Positions 8,386 through 16,662 of a DNA stretch of 64,000 nucleotides are shown piece after piece. Position numbers and translations under genes: made by a program. Every line of letters starts with the position of its first letter. The first letter of the stretch is position 1. Under the pieces are notes generated by a model. That model saw only the letters and a program-made list of their open reading frames with translations, searched no databases and had not been told where the DNA came from. The stretch comes from Rhodoferax ferrireducens (GTDB taxonomy: Bacteria; Pseudomonadota; Gammaproteobacteria; Burkholderiales; Burkholderiaceae_C), in contig NZ_QEII01000324.1 in assembly GCF_003347515.1 (NCBI RefSeq), forward strand, positions 62,001 through 126,000. The letters run 5' to 3'.

Positions 8386-9241
8386 GGATGTTTCCTTCAG
8401 CGTCGTAAAACTTTTCGTCGTCGGTCGCCCGAATCAGCAAGTCGTAACCGCTGGTGCGCCCCGGCAGCCAGGTCTTTAGTCCTTCGAGTTCCAGCAAGGG
8501 CCGCACCAGCGGGTCTTCCCAGCGCATGGCCAGCAGCAGTTCGGTGAAACGTGCGATCTTGTCGTCGGGGGCACCGGGGCTCACGGTGAAGTTGCAGTGG
8601 TCGTATTTGCCGGTGCGCGCCACGATCCGGGTCGCAGTGGCCGGCAAGATGCCTTCGCGCGAGAACGCCAGATGGTTGCCGTCAATCATCCAGGCGGCAT
8701 CAATTTCCCCGGCCATCAAGGCCAGCGCCGCATCCCGTTCGCCGCCGATATGGTCACCATGTTTGCCGCCCAATACATCGAAACGCCGGGCCGTGTAATC
8801 AAGTCCGGCGAGCAAGCCGTTGTGGCGCAGATGGTCGAGCGGAATCAAGTGCGCTTGGGGCGAATCGATGGCCCCAAAACCGATCACTTTTCCCGCCAGG
8901 CTGGCCAACTCGCTACTCGCGCCAGCCGCAGATGCGCTGCGCACCACCAGCACCGAAGTGAGGTCGCAGTCGGTGTCGCGCATCGCCACGGCGCGGGCGA
9001 TCTGGCCGCGGGCGCGGGCCATGCGATCGGCCCGGACCCAGGCCAGCGGCGAGTTCCAGGCCAGCGCGATGCTGCCGTCAAATTGCGCCTCTACCTGGCG
9101 TTCATAGTTGGAATAAAGAATGTAGTCAAACTCAAAATCATGGCGCCGGAAGTACTCCTTGAAGCCTTCCCAGATCGTCACGACCTTGGGCGCATATGCG
9201 ACTGCGCCCATCATCAAGGGGGTTGTCATGGGTAGGGTCAT
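8363..9241 (-). CDS. PhnD/SsuA-type substrate-binding-fold protein without signal peptide, 292 aa
   Basis: The ATG complementary to 9239-9241 follows an AAGGAGGA ribosome site placed just after the stop of the upstream gene. The sequence (MTLPMTTPLMMGAVAYAPKVVTIWEGFKEYF) has the first strand of a periplasmic binding protein but no signal peptide or lipobox. The body matches phosphonate/sulfonate-type binding folds: YSNYERQVEAQ, ALAWNSPLAW, GFGAIDSPQAHLIPLD, GEIDAAWMIDGNHLAF. No ABC permease or ATPase genes are adjacent. A cytoplasmic enzyme built on this fold, as in DszB-type desulfinases, is possible but inferred. A cytosolic sensor or a mis-predicted export route are alternatives. Confidence 0.65.
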   Translation of the reverse strand: MTLPMTTPLMMGAVAYAPKVVTIWEGFKEYFRRHDFEFDYILYSNYERQVEAQFDGSIALAWNSPLAWVRADRMARARGQIARAVAMRDTDCDLTSVLVVRSASAAGASSELASLAGKVIGFGAIDSPQAHLIPLDHLRHNGLLAGLDYTARRFDVLGGKHGDHIGGERDAALALMAGEIDAAWMIDGNHLAFSREGILPATATRIVARTGKYDHCNFTVSPGAPDDKIARFTELLLAMRWEDPLVRPLLELEGLKTWLPGRTSGYDLLIRATDDEKFYDAEGNIRATDYRY

Positions 9242-9251
9242 GGCGTCCTCC

Positions 9252-10370
9252 TTAGCCAAACACCGGCATGCCACAAACGGCTTTGCCAATAAAGTCGAAC
9301 AATACATCAGAAGTGGGGGCCATGATGGACGCGGCTCGTGCATCGCGGAAGTAGCGCTCCACCCCAACATCTTTGCGGAAAGCGGCACCGCCGCAGACCC
9401 GCATCGCCGTTTCGGTCACTTGCAGGGCTGCCTCGGCCGCCGCGGCCTTGACTTGCATCACACGCAGCATGGCATCTTCACGACCCGCCGCCAGTGCCGC
9501 AATCGTGTCGTCACGCAAAGTGCGCGCCATATCGGCCTGGATACGGGCACGGGCAATGTAGGCGCGGATGGTGGGCAGATCGGCCAGGGTCGTACCCAAG
9601 TGTTCCAGCTTGTTGCCACTGACATGAGCGCAAGACGCTTCGAGCGACGCGTCCATGATGCCGATGGAGCAGGAGGCGATCAGCGTCGCGAACACCGGCA
9701 GGACCGTGCCGATCATGATGTCGAAGCCGCCGCCATCGGTGCCCAGCATGGCAGAGGCGGGCAGGCGCAGCGACCTGGCTGTCAGCGGCGACGAGCGGTT
9801 GCCGCGCAGGCCCATGCCGTCGAAAAATTTGGGTTCGCTGATGCCGTCCAGTCGGCTATCGACCTGCCATAGGGTACTGGCACCGCTAGCGGCCATCGGA
9901 CCGGTCGACCACACATAGGAATCAGCCTCGCCAGCCGAGGTCACCATGGTTTTGCTGCCATCCAGAAGAGTGTCGTCGCCGTCCCGGCGCGCGGTGCCGA
10001 CCGGCGCCCAGAAGTGGCTGCGCGAACCGGTGTCGGACCAGGCCAGCGTGGTCAGGTGGCGGCCTTCGGCAATCGCCTTGCGGGTCGTGTCGTTGCCGAA
10101 TTTTTCCAGCACCGTGGTGCCGCAATAGTGCATGGTCACCACCATGGCGGTGGAGGGGCACGCTTTGGCAATGCGTTCCACCACCCCGGCTGCTTCGGCC
10201 AAGCCCCGCCCCAAACCGCCGACAGCCGTGGCACTGACCAGCCCCAACAGCCCCGCCTCGCCCAGCGCCGCTATGGCGGCGCGCGGAAACACGCTGTCAC
10301 GGTCGGTGGTTTGCGCCGCAGGTGCAATCGTGTCATTCACGATGTCAGTTAGTTTTTGCAGATAAGTCAT
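9252..10370 (-). CDS. Acyl-CoA dehydrogenase-fold flavoprotein, 372 aa
   Basis: The ATG complementary to 10368-10370 is preferred over a GTG one codon upstream; AAAGGG lies before it. Helical N-terminal domain (LGEAGLLGLVSATAVGGLG), middle beta domain (TLAWSDTGSRSHFW, DGSKTMVTSAGEADSYVWST) and C-terminal helices (AMRVCGGAAFRKDVGVERYFRDARA) follow the acyl-CoA dehydrogenase fold. The C-terminal stretch that usually carries the catalytic glutamate (YEGT-like) reads IMAPTSDVL. That is closer to flavin monooxygenases of the DszC/SfnC type than to true dehydrogenases, by inference. It is first in a tight operon with the PhnD-like and diiron proteins, so a joint oxidative role on one small molecule is likely. 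Confidence 0.75.
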   Translation of the reverse strand: MTYLQKLTDIVNDTIAPAAQTTDRDSVFPRAAIAALGEAGLLGLVSATAVGGLGRGLAEAAGVVERIAKACPSTAMVVTMHYCGTTVLEKFGNDTTRKAIAEGRHLTTLAWSDTGSRSHFWAPVGTARRDGDDTLLDGSKTMVTSAGEADSYVWSTGPMAASGASTLWQVDSRLDGISEPKFFDGMGLRGNRSSPLTARSLRLPASAMLGTDGGGFDIMIGTVLPVFATLIASCSIGIMDASLEASCAHVSGNKLEHLGTTLADLPTIRAYIARARIQADMARTLRDDTIAALAAGREDAMLRVMQVKAAAAEAALQVTETAMRVCGGAAFRKDVGVERYFRDARAASIMAPTSDVLFDFIGKAVCGMPVFG

Positions 10371-10730
10371 CACAGCCCTTTGAAAAAAACAAGAAGGCGC
10401 TGCCCGGTGGCACGGAAAAAACAGACAGGCGTGGGGCGTCCGGACGAATCATGTCCGGTTATGAACTGCGCACCTCTGAATGTCTGCTGACCTGCCCGTT
10501 GGCAGCGCTTTGAACGGTACATTCCGCTATGTTTGGTCTTCCCGCCAGCCCCACGTAGGCCGTCTGACCCAATTCATTGCCCGGCTAGGCGTGGAAGTTG
10601 GCGTTACGGCGTGCCAGTTGGAAGCAAACACAACAGCGGGTGCAGCTTAACAGAGCGCAAACTTCCCTTAGACTGCGCCATGCTCCTCATGCCGGCCTTG
10701 CCGGGTCTTTGGCGCAACACAGGAATTTCC
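10371..10730. other. Intergenic region upstream of the MipA/OmpV gene
   Basis: A 360-base divergent region between the flavoprotein operon and the outer-membrane protein gene. It contains the perfect inverted repeat at 10440-10458 but no convincing ORF or RNA gene. A longer in-frame extension of the outer-membrane gene up to 10533 exists but lies upstream of a clear signal peptide and is not believed. Confidence 0.5.
10440..10458. promoter_or_regulatory. Perfect inverted repeat CCGGAC-N7-GTCCGG
   Basis: A 6-bp perfect inverted repeat with a 7-base spacer, about 70 bases upstream of the flavoprotein operon start. There is no T-run on either side, so an operator is more likely than a terminator. 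No local regulator gene is obvious for it. Confidence 0.4.
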
Positions 10731-11552
10731 ATGAAAACTTCCATTCTTATAGGTGCTTGTTTTTTGGCAGCCACGCTGACCGCGCAGGCGCAGGACCGTG
10801 GCCTGCCTCTATGGGAAATCGGCGCGGTGGGTGGTGTCGTGTCCATGCCCGCCTACCCCGCGTCCACCGAGCGCTCGTCACGCGCCTTGATCTTGCCATT
10901 TCTTATCTACCGGGGGGAGATACTGCGCGCAGAGCGAAGCAGCATCAGTGCGCGCGTACTGCGTTCGGATAACTATGAATTCGATATCGGGTTCGCCGCA
11001 TCCTTGCCTGCCAATTCCAGTGACATCGCGGTGCGCCGCGGCATGCCCGACCTGGGCACACTGATTGAATTTGGTCCGCGTTTGAAGATGACCCTGGCGC
11101 GGCTAGCGCCGGGCAGCCGGGTTCGGTTGGAGCTGCCCGTGCGAGCGGTGCTGGAACTCAATGATGGCGTGCGCGCCCAAGGCGTGTCGTTCGAGCCCGA
11201 GCTGGTGTATGAAATCCGTGATTTCAGCGCGGGTTGGAGCTTGTCCGCGAACGGCAGTCTGGTCTGGGGCGACCGCCGGTTGAACAACTATTTCTACGGC
11301 GTCGCGCCGCAATTCGCCACTACCGAACGGCCGGCTTACGAGGCGCAGGCCGGACTAATTTCGACCCGTTTCGGTTTAAGCACGTTCAAAGACATCACGC
11401 CCGACGTGCGCGTGTATGGCTTTGTCCGTTACGAACGTTATGACGGCGCCGCCAACCGCGACAGTCCGCTTTTCCTCCAGTCCAGCGGTAGCAGCGCCGG
11501 TATTGGCTTGACATGGACGCTGGGCCGATCGGAGCGGCGCGCGGCGGATTAG
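10731..11552 (+). CDS. MipA/OmpV family outer-membrane protein, 273 aa
   Basis: The ATG at 10731 begins a Sec signal peptide (MKTSILIGACFLAATLTAQAQ, cleavage about residue 21). The mature part shows alternating hydrophobic/polar beta strands and the family opening LPLWEIGAVGGVVSMPAYPAS, where the usual motif is WE.G...G....YPGS. It ends in SSAGIGLTWTLGRSERRAAD, near the barrel closing strand. MipA/OmpV proteins are outer-membrane barrels, some scaffolding murein enzymes (MipA). The precise role here is unknown. The gene is apparently monocistronic. Confidence 0.8.
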   Translation: MKTSILIGACFLAATLTAQAQDRGLPLWEIGAVGGVVSMPAYPASTERSSRALILPFLIYRGEILRAERSSISARVLRSDNYEFDIGFAASLPANSSDIAVRRGMPDLGTLIEFGPRLKMTLARLAPGSRVRLELPVRAVLELNDGVRAQGVSFEPELVYEIRDFSAGWSLSANGSLVWGDRRLNNYFYGVAPQFATTERPAYEAQAGLISTRFGLSTFKDITPDVRVYGFVRYERYDGAANRDSPLFLQSSGSSAGIGLTWTLGRSERRAAD

Positions 11553-11768
11553 TTGTACTTTGTCCGAGTGGCGCTGAGTCAGCGGTCATCCCCTGCAGGT
11601 ATGTGCTGAACTCGTCGAGCCCGATCAAGCGGTCAAACGGTACCTTATTTGCTCTATTTAAGAAACAGTAATGCGCAGGTTATGGGGTTTGTCTGATCGG
11701 CAATTGAAACTAAAGTTCATCCCAGCGCTGCCGAGCGCTCTATTCAACAACCCATCAGGAGCTTCCCC

Positions 11769-12635
11769 ATGATCCGCACCACCGTTATCGCCGCCTCACT
11801 GGCCATTGCCTTCACCAGCGCCCAAGCGGCCCAGCCACTGAGCGTCAAGGTGTACAACGCCGAAGGCAACAGCTTCAATGTCAACTCCACGCTGGTCTAC
11901 GGCGAGAAGGAGGCCATGGTGATCGACGCCGGCTTCACCCGCGCCGACGCGCTGCGCATTGCCGCCAACGTGCTCGACAGCGGCAAGCAGTTGAAGACCA
12001 TCTACGTGAGCCAGGCCGACCCCGACTACTACTTTGGCGTGGAAACCCTGAAGGAGCTGTTCCCCCAAGCGGAGGTGGTGACCACCCCCGCCGTGCTGGA
12101 AAAAATCAACGCCAAGCTCAGCGCCAAGCTGGCCTTCTGGGGTCCGAAAATGGGCGCCAACGCACCGCGCGTACCCGTGCTGCCCAAGGCCATCAGTGGC
12201 AATAGCCTGACGGTGGACGGCCAGACGGTGGAGATCCGCGGCACGCAAGGCCTGCTGGCGCATCGCCCCTATGCCTGGATTCCGTCCCTCAAAGCCATCG
12301 TGGGCAATATTGGCGTGTTCGGCAACATGCATGTGTGGACCGCCGATTCCCAGACCACAGCCGATCGCGCCGCCTGGGTGGCGCAGTTGGACGAGATGTT
12401 GGCCCTGAAGCCCGAGTTGGTTGTGCCCGGCCACATGAAGGCCGGCACCAAGGTAGACGCCAGCGCCATTGCCTTCACCAAGGACTACTTGCAGACTTTC
12501 GAGAAGAATCTGCCCGCCAGCAAGAACAGCGCCGAGCTGATCACCGCCATGAAGCAAGCTTATCCTCAAGTGACCGATGGTGCCTTGTCGCTGGACATCG
12601 GCGCCAAGGTCAACAAAGGCGAAATGAAGTGGTAA
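11769..12635 (+). CDS. Metallo-beta-lactamase-fold exported protein lacking the HxHxDH motif, 288 aa
   Basis: A signal peptide (MIRTTVIAASLAIAFTSAQA) is followed by the fold's start (NSTLVYGEKEAMVIDAGFTRADA). The metal-binding HxHxDH position reads SQADPDYYFG, so three of four ligands are replaced (His to Gln, His to Asp, His to Tyr), and only the Asp is kept. A later PGH (VVPGHMKAG) remains. The fold assignment is good, but a canonical dinuclear zinc hydrolase is unlikely. It lies 12 bases upstream of a DsbA-like gene in the same direction, so the two are probably co-transcribed. Confidence 0.75.
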   Translation: MIRTTVIAASLAIAFTSAQAAQPLSVKVYNAEGNSFNVNSTLVYGEKEAMVIDAGFTRADALRIAANVLDSGKQLKTIYVSQADPDYYFGVETLKELFPQAEVVTTPAVLEKINAKLSAKLAFWGPKMGANAPRVPVLPKAISGNSLTVDGQTVEIRGTQGLLAHRPYAWIPSLKAIVGNIGVFGNMHVWTADSQTTADRAAWVAQLDEMLALKPELVVPGHMKAGTKVDASAIAFTKDYLQTFEKNLPASKNSAELITAMKQAYPQVTDGALSLDIGAKVNKGEMKW

Positions 12636-12647
12636 GGAGATAGCACC

Positions 12648-13283
12648 ATGGGCACCACCGTTACTTATCTGTTCGATCCCTTGTGCGGCTGGTGCTATGG
12701 CGCTTCGCCCGTGATCCAAAAGCTGGGGCAACAAAGCGCCTTCACGCTGGAGCTGGCCCCTACGGGCCTATTTTCCGGCGGCGGGCGCATCATGGACGCG
12801 GCCTTTGCAGACTATGCGTGGTCGAATGACGTGCGCATTGAAAAGCTCACGGGCCAGCGTTTCACCGAGGACTACCGCAAGAACGTGCTGGGTCGCCACG
12901 GCAACCGCTTTGACTCGGCTACCGCCACGCTGGCCCTCACCGCCGTGTCTATGACCGAACCGCAACGCGAGCTGGAAACGCTCAAGATTTTACAGGATGC
13001 CCGCTATGTGCATGGTCTGGACACCTGCAATGTGGCCGTGGTGGAAAAGTTGCTGCGCGACCTGGGCTTGGTTGCTGTTGCCGACAGCCTGGCGGCCGCC
13101 GACGCAGAGCTATTGGCCGCCAACGCTGCACGCATTGAGAAGGCGCAAGGCCTGATGCAGACCTTCGGCGCGCAAGGCGTACCGGCGATGGTGATCACTG
13201 ACGTAAAAGGCAGTCGGCTATTGCGTGGCAATGCACTTTACGGTAGCTTTGACAGCTTGCTAAGCCAAATTACTGCAGCCTGA
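12648..13283 (+). CDS. DsbA-family (FrnE-like) thiol oxidoreductase, 211 aa
   Basis: There is a thioredoxin-fold active site C13-G-W-C16 right after the first strand and a cis-proline loop GVPAMVI near residue 180, with an all-helical insertion between. No signal peptide is present, as in cytoplasmic DsbA/FrnE proteins of the 2-hydroxychromene isomerase/DsbA superfamily. GGAGATAGCACC precedes the ATG. It probably forms an operon with the preceding metallo-beta-lactamase-fold gene and is followed by a strong hairpin at 13311-13342. Function is likely cytosolic thiol redox; the substrate is unknown. Confidence 0.85.
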   Translation: MGTTVTYLFDPLCGWCYGASPVIQKLGQQSAFTLELAPTGLFSGGGRIMDAAFADYAWSNDVRIEKLTGQRFTEDYRKNVLGRHGNRFDSATATLALTAVSMTEPQRELETLKILQDARYVHGLDTCNVAVVEKLLRDLGLVAVADSLAAADAELLAANAARIEKAQGLMQTFGAQGVPAMVITDVKGSRLLRGNALYGSFDSLLSQITAA

Positions 13284-13310
13284 ACATCGCTGTGGAAGGT
13301 GTCGAACACG

Positions 13311-13342
13311 GGTGTGAGCCTGAATGGTTTCAGGCTCACACC
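13311..13342 (+). terminator. Perfect 14-bp stem-loop between dsbA-like gene and TPR-like gene
   Basis: GGTGTGAGCCTGAA (13311-13324) pairs perfectly with its reverse complement at 13329-13342 across a TGGT tetraloop. It starts 28 bases after the DsbA-like stop and ends 17 bases before the next ATG. No T-run follows, so it could be a factor-independent pause, an mRNA 3'-end stabiliser, or a structure affecting translation of the next gene. Confidence 0.65.
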
Positions 13343-13359
13343 ATCCAAAGGAGCTTTCG

Positions 13360-13596
13360 ATGATCAATCTTCGTCACGTCCTGGTTCATATGCGCTCGGG
13401 GCGCTGGACCGAGGCGCACAACCTCGTGCAGAGCGATGACTCGCTGCCGGGCGCCTGGCTGCACGGCATCCTGCACATCCAGGAGGGCGATCTGGAAGAT
13501 GCCGAGTACTGGTACGGCAAGGCTCACCGGAAATTTCGCAGCCGCGGCACCTTGGATGAAGAGCTGGAACGCTTCGAGGCGGAGTTGCCGAAATAA
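13360..13596 (+). CDS. Small TPR-like hypothetical protein, 78 aa
   Basis: The ATG at 13360 has AAAGGAG upstream; an in-frame ATG at 13324 lies inside the hairpin and is rejected. The sequence HVLVHMRSGRWTEAHNLVQ and LHGILHIQEGDLEDAEYWYGKAHRKF looks like two helix-turn-helix TPR/Sel1-type units, with an acidic C-terminal helix. The protein is cytoplasmic and without known catalytic residues. I think related short proteins occur widely in beta- and gammaproteobacteria, but the function is not known to me. Confidence 0.65.
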   Translation: MINLRHVLVHMRSGRWTEAHNLVQSDDSLPGAWLHGILHIQEGDLEDAEYWYGKAHRKFRSRGTLDEELERFEAELPK

Positions 13597-13844
13597 AGAC
13601 GGCCAAGCATTGCTGGCAGTGACTGATTTCAAAAAACCTATCGGGTCAGCATTGAACACCTCTACATTGAAAGACATTCGGAATCCGGCAAGATCGTCAA
13701 ATTCGAGCAGTTTACGGACACGCTATTGGTCGCGAATGCGATGAAATTATTTTGCAAATGCTTGTCCGTATTTAGTCCAGGCTTGAAAGATTTTGCGCTC
13801 TACTCCGACTAAACAGGTATCAACCACTACCGGAGAGATTCACC

Positions 13845-14327
13845 ATGATCCGACGCCAACTCCTGGCCTTATTCGGCGCCATGGGCCTGGCCCGCCAAGC
13901 CATTGCGGGCCCGGGCGCCAGTGACGGCTCGCGCATTGAAGCGCTGCGCCTGAGCGATGCCGAATGGAAAAAACGTTTGACGGCTGCGCAATACGATGTG
14001 CTGCGACACGAGGGTACCGAGCGCGCCTACTCAAGCCCGCTGAACGATGAAAAGCGCAAGGGCGCTTACCATTGCGCGGGCTGCGATCTGCCGCTATTTT
14101 CATCCGACATGAAATACGACAGTGGTACCGGCTGGCCCAGTTTCTTCAGCTTTTTACCCGGGGCTGTGGAAACCCAAACCGATTTCAAGCTGATATTGCC
14201 GCGCACCGAATACCACTGCGCACGCTGCGGTGGGCACCAGGGCCATGTCTTCAACGACGGCCCGGCGCCCACGGGCAAGCGTTACTGCAACAATGGCGTT
14301 GCACTCAAATTTGCAGGTGCTGTATGA
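13845..14327 (+). CDS. msrB: Exported peptide-methionine (R)-S-oxide reductase
   Basis: The N-terminus MIRRQLLALFGAMGLARQAIAGPGA is a signal or lipid-free export sequence, placing the enzyme in the periplasm. The MsrB fold is complete: zinc-binding pairs CAGC and CARC, substrate motif SGTGWPSF, and catalytic Cys148 in RYCNNGVAL. It reduces the R-epimer of methionine sulfoxide in oxidised proteins using thiols. Its stop overlaps the ATG of msrA (ATGA at 14324-14327), so both reductases are made together as an envelope repair pair. Confidence 0.92.
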   Translation: MIRRQLLALFGAMGLARQAIAGPGASDGSRIEALRLSDAEWKKRLTAAQYDVLRHEGTERAYSSPLNDEKRKGAYHCAGCDLPLFSSDMKYDSGTGWPSFFSFLPGAVETQTDFKLILPRTEYHCARCGGHQGHVFNDGPAPTGKRYCNNGVALKFAGAV

Positions 14328-14995
14328 ATACTCAAAATAGCGTTACCAGTTTTTTGCACGCAGCTGGCACGGCCGCCTTGCTGAGTCTGGCCATGCTCAG
14401 CAGTGCGCACGTCATTGCCCAGGGCAGTACAACCGGGGCGGCGCCGGTGGCCGCCCCTGCGGTCACCGCCAAGGCGGTCTTCGCGGGGGGCTGTTTCTGG
14501 TGCGTGGAGTCGGACTTTGATAAGATCCCGGGTGTCATCTCCACCACCTCAGGCTACACCGGTGGCCAGACGGTCAAACCCAGCTACGAGCAGGTCTCAA
14601 GCCACACCACCGGCCACGCCGAAGCGGTGGAGGTGGTGTTTGACCCGGCCAGAGTCAGCTACCAGCGACTGGTGGAATACTTTTGGCACACCATTGATCC
14701 GACGGTCAAGGACCGGCAGTTTTGTGACATTGGCTCGCCGTACCGCACGGCCATTTTTGCCCAGGATGCCGAGCAACTGAAGACTGCCCAAGCCTCGCGC
14801 GCCGCCCTGGAAAAATCCAAACCCTTCAAGGAGCCCATCGTCACCGAAATCGTGCTGGCCAACGCCTTTTACCCGGCCGAGGAGTATCACCAAAACTACT
14901 ACAAGAAGAACCCGATTCGCTACAAGTATTACCGCAGCAGTTGCGGCCGCGATGCGCGCCTGAAGCAATTGTGGGGCGAGCAGGCGGGGCATTGA
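14324..14995 (+). CDS. msrA: Exported peptide-methionine (S)-S-oxide reductase
   Basis: The ATG overlaps the msrB stop. Residues 1-33 form a signal peptide (FLHAAGTAALLSLAMLSSAHVIAQ) and residues 34-50 an Ala/Pro linker. The MsrA core starts with AVFAGGCFWC (catalytic Cys57, with Cys60), then SGYTGG, GHAEAVEVVFD and FWHTIDPT. The C-terminal resolving region is YRSSCGRDARLKQLWG. It reduces S-methionine sulfoxide in the periplasm as partner of MsrB. In Neisseria-type PilB the two are one polypeptide; here they are separate but coupled genes. Confidence 0.93.
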   Translation: MNTQNSVTSFLHAAGTAALLSLAMLSSAHVIAQGSTTGAAPVAAPAVTAKAVFAGGCFWCVESDFDKIPGVISTTSGYTGGQTVKPSYEQVSSHTTGHAEAVEVVFDPARVSYQRLVEYFWHTIDPTVKDRQFCDIGSPYRTAIFAQDAEQLKTAQASRAALEKSKPFKEPIVTEIVLANAFYPAEEYHQNYYKKNPIRYKYYRSSCGRDARLKQLWGEQAGH

Positions 14996-15114
14996 ACCGG
15001 AGCGACCGGCCGTCGTGCCGGGTCGCGGGTCTTGCACTGTGGGCCAAAGCCCCGTAACCTTGCCCTGACAACACGCCGCACGACTCTGTGCGCTCGTTGT
15101 TCAGGGAGTTCATC

Positions 15115-15492
15115 ATGAAAGCAAAATTGATCAAAGGTCTTCGTCATTTTTCCCGCATACCGTTTGATGCCGAGGTGCTGTTGCACCTGCATGACCGGAC
15201 GATCAGCGTGCGTCTGGTCGACATCGCGTTTAAGGGGGCCCTGGTGCAGACCGAACTCCAGCAGGCGCTTGTGCTGCACGAAAAATGCCGCTTGGTGCTG
15301 CCCCTGACCGATGGCGGGGACGGGGTTGTGATGACGGGAAAAATCGTTCACCTCGAAGACCAGCATGTTGGCATGGAATGCCAGGACATCGATGTAACCA
15401 GCCTGACCCGGCTGCGCCGGCTCATCGAATTGAACACCGGCGACGCCGAGCTGATGAACCGGGAACTCGCGCATTTGTTTGCAGGACGCTGA
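15115..15492 (+). CDS. PilZ-domain protein, probable c-di-GMP receptor, 126 aa
   Basis: The start at 15115 has AGGGAG upstream. The PilZ RxxxR motif is R10-HFS-R14, followed by the beta-barrel strands RIPFDAEVLLHL and ISVRLVDIAFKGALVQ. The second motif, normally D/N-x-S-x-x-G, reads DIAFKG, so the serine is replaced by alanine while Asp and Gly are kept. C-di-GMP binding is therefore plausible but possibly weaker. A C-terminal helical tail (SLTRLRRLIELNTGDAELMNRELAHLF) fits single-domain PilZ proteins. A diguanylate cyclase is encoded at 47121-49559. Confidence 0.8.
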   Translation: MKAKLIKGLRHFSRIPFDAEVLLHLHDRTISVRLVDIAFKGALVQTELQQALVLHEKCRLVLPLTDGGDGVVMTGKIVHLEDQHVGMECQDIDVTSLTRLRRLIELNTGDAELMNRELAHLFAGR

Positions 15493-15529
15493 CCGGCGCG
15501 CGTTTGACCGGCCTCAATCAAGAGCCTCT

Positions 15530-16627
15530 TCAGTCGGCAAAGCGCACGCTCGCCACCGGTGGCAGATCGTGTGACAGGCACTGCCATGCCAAGCCGGCAT
15601 CGCTACTGAGCCACAAACCGCCGGTGGTCGACGCCAGTGCCAGGGTTTGCCCGTCACGGGTGACGTCGAGCCCGTGGCGATAGACCAAATGGTAGGCATG
15701 GCGCTGGGGCAAACCGTCCGAATACACCTGGAAAGATGCGCCTCCATCGTCGGTGCGCGTGACGACCATCCGGCCATCGACCGGAATGCGGCAGGCATCC
15801 GCCTGGGCCGGCACAAACCAGGCGCGTAGCGGATTGTGGGGATCGACGGCGACGGCAAAACCAAAGCCTGACGGGGCAGGCGCCGCAATGGCCTGCCATT
15901 GCTTGCCGCCATCGGTGGAGCGGTAAATGCCGCAGTGGTGCTGCACCCACAACACGTCGGGTTGGGCGGCGCACTGCACCAGACAGTGCGGGTCCTGCGT
16001 GTTGCCGTCATCGGCATTCTCGGGCGGCAGGTAGTCGGCCTTCATGCCGCTGGCCGTCAGCGCCCAGGATTCGCCGCCATCTCGCGTCTGCCACACACCG
16101 CCACAGGAGACCGCCAGTGTCACATGGCGCGGATCACGCGGATCGACCACGATGGAATGAATGCCGGCATGGTCATAGCCACCCCCGAACCACGCCTTGC
16201 GCCGGGGTTCTTCCCACAGCGGCTGGTTGAGGGCCCAGCTGGCGCCGCCGTCTTCGGACTTGAATAATCCGGCAGGCAGGCAACCCGCCCACAGCGTGCC
16301 GGGCTCTCGGACAGCCCCTGCCGCCAGCGACCAGATCAGGTCCACGCTCCAGGGCGTGGGGTCATCGGCCCAGGGACCCTCAGTTGGCTTGGTCGGGAAG
16401 GCAGGCGCCGCAATTTCCTTCCAGCTCAGACCCTGGTCGTCGCTCTTGTGCAGCTTGATGCCGAAATGGCCCAGGCGCAGCGCGGCATACCAGCTGCCGT
16501 CGCGCTGGTCGGCCAGCACCTGCGTGACCGGTTCACCGGCAAAATGATGCGACGCGATGGCCCAACCCGCGCCATCGCCCTGAACGACAAACAAACCCTT
16601 GCGGGTGGCAACCAGCAATGTCGGCAT
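15530..16627 (-). CDS. Asp-box (BNR) beta-propeller protein, 365 aa
   Basis: Six Asp-box repeats are visible in order: SDDQGLSW, SEDGGASW, TRDGGESW, STDGGKQW, TDDGGASF and SSDAGLAW. They indicate a six- or seven-bladed propeller of the exo-alpha-sialidase/VPS10-like superfamily. No signal peptide is present (MPTLLVATRKGLFVVQ is already the first blade) and no sialidase arginine triad is evident, so sialidase activity should not be assumed. It precedes a MoaD/ThiS-type gene on the same strand, 30 bases downstream of that gene's stop. The pairing may be functional, but the role is unknown. Confidence 0.8.
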   Translation of the reverse strand: MPTLLVATRKGLFVVQGDGAGWAIASHHFAGEPVTQVLADQRDGSWYAALRLGHFGIKLHKSDDQGLSWKEIAAPAFPTKPTEGPWADDPTPWSVDLIWSLAAGAVREPGTLWAGCLPAGLFKSEDGGASWALNQPLWEEPRRKAWFGGGYDHAGIHSIVVDPRDPRHVTLAVSCGGVWQTRDGGESWALTASGMKADYLPPENADDGNTQDPHCLVQCAAQPDVLWVQHHCGIYRSTDGGKQWQAIAAPAPSGFGFAVAVDPHNPLRAWFVPAQADACRIPVDGRMVVTRTDDGGASFQVYSDGLPQRHAYHLVYRHGLDVTRDGQTLALASTTGGLWLSSDAGLAWQCLSHDLPPVASVRFAD

Positions 16628-16662
16628 GATGAACTCCTCTCATCAAAAAAATGGAACGGATG

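Noticed and set aside
11395..11628. 77 aa minus-strand ORF at the end of the MipA/OmpV gene
   Set aside because: Overlaps the conserved barrel gene and shows no domain or start signal.
15530..16627. Sialidase
   Set aside because: Asp boxes alone indicate a propeller; no arginine triad or other sialidase catalytic residues are seen and no signal peptide is present.
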